From Halocafeteria seosinensis (taxonomy: Eukaryota; Sar; Bigyra; Bicosoecida): a stretch of 64,000 nt of DNA. The stretch spans positions 1-64,000 of the forward strand of contig LVLI01000204.1 of NCBI GenBank assembly GCA_001687465.1. The letters are read 5' to 3'. How positions within the stretch are numbered: the first letter of the stretch is position 1; each line of letters opens with the position of its first letter. The position numbers and the translations under genes were made by a program. Shown here in pieces: positions 58,074-64,000 of this stretch. Under the pieces are notes generated by a model. The model made no database searches, had not been told where the DNA came from, and saw nothing but the letters and a program-made list of their open reading frames with translations.

Positions 58074-60415
58074 TCAGTCCTGTAGTAGGGGATATGATTC
58101 TCTAGACTTGCTTCCCCAGCTGTAACGCTGATTATCCGTCGAAACTTCCGGCGATGCTGCTGCCGTGGCTTCATCGGCCGGTGGCGACGCACTAGTTCCT
58201 TTGCCGTCATCGTATATATCACTTTCCATTTTTCCAACCTCGTCAGCACCCTCGCCAAAGTCTGTTTCTCCGTTCTCGTCTGACAAAGCTCGGTATCTTC
58301 CGACGTACAAACCAGAATGCCAAATACCATAACCAAAATAAACAAGCACCCCTAACAGAGTCCAAGCACCTAACCTCATCCAAGCGTCGCCGTTGAGCCC
58401 AGTCATCATACCCAAATTTACAGCAATACCAGCACACGGTACCCAAGGCACAAATGGACACGTGAATGATATGGGCACGGTAACAGTTTTGTAGCAAGCC
58501 AATGCAATAACGGAAGCTAATGCGGCAACACCAAATAGAATCATCACTGGTAGCGGCCAACTGTAGTGCAATCCAAAGCCAACGACAAGCACAGCACCGG
58601 CGTAACTAGATAACAACGCAAATACGCCTCTATTATTGTCCGTGCCGCGGATTCGCAAAACGACAACTCCGGCATTCACGATGGTGAAGGCGAGAAGCGT
58701 TCCAACGCTTATCGCATCAGCAAGAGCTTCCAAAGACACGAAGAAAGCTATGACTGCAGTAACAGCTCCCGTGATGATGGTTCCTAAAGTAGGGACGTGC
58801 TTTTTATTCAATCTTTTAAAGACTGGAAATAATAACCCCTGCGTACGTCAAACAGTGAATGTGATCAAATCACAAGCTACAGAAAATACAGCATCCATGG
58901 CAATTACGTACGTCCGTAGCCATACGGAAAAACACTCGCGGTTGGCCCAGCAAGCAAGTGAACGTTGCTGTCGTAAGCCCAAACAATGAGCCCACGGTGA
59001 TAACAGTACCGGCCCATCCTAAGCCAACATGGTCAAAAGCGAAAGCAAGGGGTGCTTTGTTATTCGCTAGTTTCATAAACGGCACCATGCCTGTCACTAC
59101 AAGGGTGACGCCGACATAGATGAGCGTCGAGACGACCAATGACCCGATGATTCCCACGGGCATATCTCGCTGAGGCTTTTTGACTTCTTCTGCCAGAGAA
59201 GACACCATGTCGAAACCCAGGTAGGAGAAAAACACTGTGCCGGCCCCGCTGAATACAGAAGAAGCCCCATAAGGGACGTAGCTCCCACGATACTCAGTCC
59301 AGTTCCCCGTGTCCACAAACGTGGATCCCGCGATAATAACAAAAGAAAGGATCAAAACGTTTAAAGTTGTTACCAAAATATTGAAGCGACTGCTTTCCTT
59401 GATACCAAAAAGCATAACTGAAGAACAGATTATCACGATGAGTGCTGCCAAGAAGCTGATCGAAAAGTCGCTGTCGAGATTGGCACCACTAAACCAGGAC
59501 GGAGAGGATACACCCATTATGTGAAGGAGCTGTACAAAGTAGTTGGCCCATGACCTAGCAATTGCTGCCGCACTCACTGCATACTCTAGCGTGAGATTCC
59601 ATCCAATAATCCAAGCCTGTAGCATCAAGGGCAAGGGGCAACTACGGAAAACCATTAGTACACACATAAACACATTGAGCACGTACCAGAAATTCACCAA
59701 ACGACGTGTAGGCGTATGTGTATGCAGATCCTGCTATGGGTACACGAGCAGCGAATTCCGAGTACGCCAGTCCCGTAAAGACGCATGAGACGGCTCCAAT
59801 GACAAACGAGATCAAGATTGCCGGACCGGCGATTTTCACCCCCGGTCCTATCAGAGAGTAAATACCGGCTCCGACGGTGCATCCTATTCCGTACCCCATC
59901 AAATCTGGAATTCCCAGTTGCTTGGTCAAATGAGGTTCCGCTTCGCCTTTTTCGTGTTCCAGTTGGGTAGCTTGGCGCTCTTCGGCTGTGCGTTCGCGCA
60001 TTACCTGTTGGATCGGCTTCACGCGTGTGAGTGCCTCGAAGGTGTATGCGTCCCGAGAGCACTTTGCTCGGTCTCCTCTGTACCTTAAATGGCGTTTTTC
60101 TGGCAAAGATTCCTCCTGACCACTGACTGCCGTGGTTCCATACGAGGCTGCTGCTCTCTGTTTCTGGCTCGTATACACGCCTGAACCCGTGCCTTGGCCT
60201 GATTCGGTCTCTGTGGCGGCTGTGGTCTCTGAATTATCCCATAATAGTGATTCAGACAGTGTATAGCCTCCAAAATCAGCTATTTCAGCATCTCCCGTGC
60301 TTCCTCCATTGACAGATTGGTTCCCATTGCCCCTCCCTCTTCCGGAGGAGGAGCCCGAGGAGCCGCTGCTGGACTTGTTGAACATTTTGGTCGGAGAGAA
60401 AAGGGGGAATAGCAT
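58074..60415 (-). CDS. Cationic amino-acid transporter (CAT/SLC7 type)
   Basis: Three exons, join(58074..58838, 58912..59616, 59687..60415), 732 aa, phases consistent. About 14 membrane segments of the APC superfamily. The first unwound helix GYGIGCTVGAGIYSLIG, VIGAVSCVFTGLAYSEFAARVP, SAYTYAYTSFGEFLAWIIGWNL, FFSYLGFDMVSSLAEE and FFRMATDGLLFPVFKRLN are CAT hallmarks. The fusion of the TDG / LLFPVF halves across the second intron confirms the junction. A long N-terminal cytosolic extension (about 150 residues, Gly/Ser- and Gln-rich) and an acidic C-terminal tail (DENGETDFGEGADEVG) are longer than in animal CATs. It is expected to import Arg/Lys/ornithine or other amino acids at the plasma or vacuolar membrane. 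Substrate is not certain. A start at the internal Met (60385) is also possible. Confidence 0.88.
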
Positions 60416-61030
60416 CAAATAAACCCTTATTGAGGGCTATTTCTGCCTGTGCCTGCGGGAGGAGGAGGTCCCGCCGCGCCACACCACACCCGTGGTACCG
60501 TAGGGTTAGGAAGTTAGGTGACGGTGGTATGTACGAGTCCTTTTATACATACATATGCCTTGACTCCTTCCCAGGTAGATAGTGTTTTGAAGAATGGCGG
60601 GGTTTTAAATGGTAAAATACTGACGGCTCATTTGGTCAATTGTAGAAATTCTTTATACGTGGTACAACCCATGTACCCATACATGTACGGTAAACTGGAG
60701 TGTGTGGTGTACAACTGTATGGTCTGCGCTAAACTGGCCGTCGTCCAGTACCTAGTAAGTGAATAGCATTGAATTTCTCCATTCATCGACTGGCTGTGAA
60801 TTTCCTTGCTTCATCTGCTACGTCTACATCTAGCATAGTATCGGATACGGTCAGTAAATACATAACAAGTTGGGCGCAGAATTCCAAAACTAAAACTGGG
60901 TGCTTTCCGAAGATTGCTTCGCAAGTTGCAAATACGGAGTTATCTCGTCGAACCACGACGAATGTGTTTACAAGCGGAGTCCCTTTCCTCACTTCGATCC
61001 CGGCCATGTTACACGGCAGCACTACAATCT
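60416..61030. other. Intergenic, no gene seen
   Basis: 615 bp containing the transporter's promoter and the 3' UTR of the nucleotidase gene. An 83-codon reverse frame overlaps the nucleotidase stop but has no feature that supports it. Confidence 0.4.
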
Positions 61031-63148
61031 TCAACTTCGTTCCGTAGAAAACAAATCCGGCAGATTTTCCGCGTCGGAGAGGGCGAACGAACCATATTTT
61101 TCCAGTAACGAGCAGAAGTAGGTTCGCTGACTCTGCTTCGTTGAGCTCCGGACGACAAAAAAACCACCCCAGGCACCAGAGAAACCTAGTTCACTTGGAA
61201 AGGTGTTGTCTTCGTTGTTTTCTTGGAAGTCACTACTTTCTCGACGTGGTCGGTGAACTTCGTGAATGGTTGAGTATTCAGATGCAAATCGGGGGAATGT
61301 TTCTCTCAGCTCTTCTGCAGATCAGAATCAAGGTTGTTTCATACTGTACATGTAGCACCAAACGCGACCGGTCTTACCGACGATAGCAACCGATATCCAT
61401 TTCCTCAATTTTCTGGCAGGGACAACATCACCGTGTATGTGATCACCTACATACATCACGTCACTAGAGTTCTTAGCAGCACGAAACATGTCAGAAAGAC
61501 CGCCGGGAACGTTAGCATCGACTATACTGTCAGCAACACTATCAGAAATTTCGTGGCGAGCAGTTGCTTCTCTAGAATCATGAGAAGATCCAGGAGCTTC
61601 CGAGGACGAAGAACCCACTTTATAGGGACGGCCACTATCATTCAAATAGGCTACTCCAGCTGTAGCTCCTCTGAAGCATTCCACATGTAGGTAGCATCCC
61701 TGGCAATAGATAGAGGTAGTTTCAGACCGCCTGTTTAACTCAATCTGCGTGGCTACCCTTCCCTCCTCCGATTGTGTGGTATCTGTTGAGATCAAAACCT
61801 GCACACACTCAATCTACCAGAAAGGAATGAGAGCTAAGAGTCTCACTAACCAAGCATATAAGCGTTTGCAGGTTCATGAAACCATCGAGGCTTCTTCGCA
61901 TTAACAAAAACAATATCAAACAACTGCCCCCAGTCTTCCCTGCTTAGTGAAAGATTAGACGTAAAACTTCTTGATGGCATTGAAAGCAAACTAGCCTACG
62001 TACCCGAGGGAATGAGTTAGAGTAAATGACGCGAATTTGCTGTGGCTGTTGGTTACTATGAAGAACCGGCGCCTGTTTGCTTTACGTTCACGCATTATCC
62101 ATTCTCTTAGCCTCGGCCTTCTATGAATATATTGAGCGGGATTGCTTAGCAGTCTCCGGAAAAACAACCCTCGCTTTTCCGCAAATCCGCTAACGTTGTC
62201 AAATATATGATTGAACGCCCCAAATATGTGAGGACCGAGGTCGTAGTACGTCTTAACATTTTTGAATTCTCCATCATCGACTACGTCAACCATTCGGGCG
62301 AGCAGTAGTTGAGCAGAAATATCGAAATACCTGCAATACGAATCACATAAACGTTGCTTTCCTTTCTAAAGGCTTCAGTTTCGTATCTTACGTTAGAAAC
62401 ACGAAGAAGTCGGGATGTTTCCTTTGTTGCTGGAGCTCCTGGAAGTGCTTCCATGTCGCAGATTCACCGTAACATTCCGCTATCTCTTCGTCCGTTAAAA
62501 ATCTTTCCTGTTCAGTTTTCAGCACATGGAATTCACAATATGCCCTTGCCATTGTCTCACCAATTTCCACTGGCACTCACCCCGTGTGCAGCCCGTGAGA
62601 CCTGTATGGTAGCAATATCGATCCAATGGCAATGACAAAGCCAGATAGAACACAGAAAATCGCTTACCACGCCATTCTCGTTCAGCTTTAACAGATTTCC
62701 AGTTTCGAATTCAAAGATAATACCTTTTTCAATAAATTCCGGTCTCCACTGAACTTCATGAGTCGCCCCTTGTGTGTCATTCCAAGACTCTCCTCGGTGC
62801 AGCCTACGGCGCGGCCACTTGTTCACTTCTACTAGATACTCTGCTAGCGCATCATACACCAAGGGCAGTAGCTCCCTCAATTTGTAGCGAGCGAGCGCAT
62901 GGTCTGGAAGAAAATGAATCAAAAAGATCCTCGAATTTGAAACTTGACAGCTTCTGAACGAGCGTACCAAGATCAAATCCAACCCATGTACACCGTTCCG
63001 CCGTCCTCCTAGCTTCGTATAACGCGTCCTCCGCTAGTGTGTCTGCGTCAATGGCTTCTTGAGAGGTATGTGACTTGCCTAAAGCGACCTCAGCTCCCTG
63101 TGAAGTTTTTTTGTCGGATGGATAATGTACAATGCGATGAGGCTCCAT
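61031..63148 (-). CDS. NT5C2-family (HAD) purine 5'-nucleotidase
   Basis: Exons with agreeing phases: 62968..63148, 62668..62903, a 21-nt microexon 62581..62601, 62392..62507, 62004..62330, 61851..61939, then a region from about 61800 down to 61378, and 61031..61314. The junction after 61851 is unresolved: the phase-1 donor does not fit the frame that carries motif IV unless a further small intron exists at about 61690-61780. HAD motif I is GFDLDHALARYK (the usual Thr is Ala), formed only by splicing. Family blocks are GVVSRAAHGERFLTDEEI, HRRPRLREWIMRERKANRR followed by FFIVTNSHSKF (motif II), VFVNAKKPRWFHE and VMYVGDHIHGDVVPARK (motif IV), then a C-terminal GAWGGFF. Family members hydrolyse IMP/GMP. 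A 35-residue acidic Ser-rich insert is unusual. Confidence 0.8.
62581..62601 (-). other. 21-nt microexon in the nucleotidase gene
   Basis: Acceptor ...CATACAG and donor GTGAGT flank GTCTCACGGGCTGCACACGGG (21 nt), encoding VSRAAHG. It completes the conserved 'GVV-x-R-AAHG-x-R-xL' block of the 5'-nucleotidase family between the neighbouring exons. Both outside phases are 0. Confidence 0.8.
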
Positions 63149-63503
63149 TCCATCTAACGCTAACTAGTCTTATAACACAAAATACCAACGCTGTCTATTC
63201 TTATTCACAGTAAATCAATCCCACTGTATGGATTAGTTCTTAGTTATGGAACCATCATCATTATGTTGGTGTGAAGTTGGTAGTACCACAGTGGTGTGCT
63301 ACCACTCCTCAAAACCGTCACGTATACCCAGGTGAGAACTCTATATCCATCGTTTACTGCAGATTTTTTTCCACCAGAGAAATGATCAAGCTTAGCACTG
63401 TTCAGTTCTGAGAGCTCAGACAAATGAAAATTCTATCTTGTGCGACATGGTGTTGAGGGAATTCAGTTTCCCAACTACACTTTGCTCTGTGCCCGATACA
63501 TCC
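63149..63503. other. Intergenic, no gene seen
   Basis: 355 bp between the nucleotidase start and the 3' end of the next gene on the same strand. Nothing distinctive. Confidence 0.4.
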
Positions 63504-64000
63504 TTAGGATCTCAGTGAAAACACAGCCAAACTGAGCAAGCAAGTGACAATGAGATAAATTGAGCTGATATGGGCTCGTGAGTTGGCGCTATTGCCTTCA
63601 CATTGGTCGAGCGTGCATTTGACATCATAGTGGCACCAATTCGTTGTCGTTTTCGGCATCACACTTATAGGACAGTCATTCTCTTTATAGCACTTTCCAT
63701 GGTCCAAGAAACACTGGATAGAGTTGATAAATAGAGATATTAAGTGTTCACGAACTACTCGCAGCTATTAGAGATTGCCTACTCTTACCTTGCAGACATC
63801 GTCATGGCTCGTGGCAACTTGGGCGATGCAGGATAGCAGTTCTCCCTTGCACGCGTCAATAACTGATGGAGAGCAGCCGTTGGGGAATAGCGTTTGCACC
63901 TCCGGCTCATCTGTTCCTTGGGGGACGAACTGAGGTCTATCGAATGCGTTTTCTTCTTCTTCTGGCAAGGAATCGACGGGGTTCAAGTAGACGCTGAACG
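63504..64000 (-). CDS. Cys-rich protein with GPI-like tail, 5' part missing
   Basis: Two exons are visible, join(63504..63713, 63789..>64000), joined in phase; the frame is open to the right edge, so the start is outside. The sequence ACKGELLSCIAQVATSHDD continues across the intron with CKCFLDHGKCYKENDCP, then NWCHYDVKCTLDQC, giving about nine cysteines that probably form disulfides. The C-terminus (EGNSANSRAHISS then IYLIVTCLLSLAVFSL) has small residues followed by a hydrophobic tail and almost nothing beyond, the layout of a GPI-attachment signal. Likely a secreted or surface protein. An acidic stretch (LPEEEENAFDRP) precedes the first cysteine. No family recognised. Confidence 0.6.

Noticed and set aside
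60783-61034. 83-codon reverse frame just after the nucleotidase stop
   Set aside because: No acceptor joins it in phase to the gene and no family resemblance; treated as 3' UTR.

Overview
This is nuclear DNA of a eukaryote with compact genes. I could place about 60 GT-AG introns by reading frame. Most are 41-75 nt, with GTAAGT-, GTATG- or GTACGT-type donors and CAG acceptors. No prokaryotic operons, rRNA or convincing tRNA were seen. The gene set points to a flagellated unicellular protist: a possible cilium-associated protein, a 'CTFxPxxN' repeat protein typical of flagellate protists, EGF-rich secreted proteins, and a seven-pass membrane protein fused to a phosphoinositide 4-phosphatase. 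That last architecture recalls the 7TM-phosphoinositide-enzyme fusions known from oomycetes, so a stramenopile or wider SAR lineage is my best guess. This is inference only.

Layout. 1-1282: a Mutator-like (MULE) transposase, reverse strand, running off the left edge. 1546-1629: four copies of a 14-bp perfect palindrome, the last overlapping the stop codon of a Chtop-like RNA-export factor (1621-2226, minus). 2688-6857 (plus): a BuGZ/ZNF207 homologue and a SANT-like nuclear protein. 6989-8523 (minus): a multipass membrane RING protein with only one zinc site. 9411-10054 (minus): UXT prefoldin. 10524-15130 (plus): a 1,445-aa PPR-like protein. 15181-17492 (minus): a coiled-coil, weakly FAM228-like protein. 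18118-18476 (plus): a small membrane protein. 18728-20936 (minus): a short eIF4G. 22136-24211 (plus): a methionine-salvage fusion (degenerate acireductone dioxygenase + MtnB + MtnC). 24641-28043 (plus): the repeat protein. 28082-30571 (minus): an EGF-rich secreted protein. 31897-33027 (minus): a sulfotransferase-like protein.

33028-38896 is gene-poor. It holds a diverged tandem duplication, a decayed fragment of the EGF gene, a strong GC palindrome, and a 1,932-bp transposon with perfect 34-bp inverted repeats enclosing a broken transposase and a chromodomain. After a small membrane protein (38897-39513) come large conserved genes: an RCC1-HECT ubiquitin ligase (40831-45989, plus), a PDZ-PH-GRAM-DUF639-like membrane protein (46127-51839, minus), the 7TM-INPP4 fusion (52234-57738, plus), a cationic amino-acid transporter (58074-60415, minus), a NT5C2-family 5'-nucleotidase with a 21-nt microexon (61031-63148, minus) and the 3' part of a Cys-rich, probably GPI-anchored protein at the right edge.

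The genes are not functionally clustered. Loose themes are mRNA export and translation (Chtop-like, eIF4G), phosphoinositide/membrane-contact signalling (7TM-INPP4, PDZ-PH-GRAM) and ubiquitin signalling (RING, HECT). Exon junctions were inferred by hand from frame continuity and splice consensus. They are firm where reading phases match and flagged where they do not.
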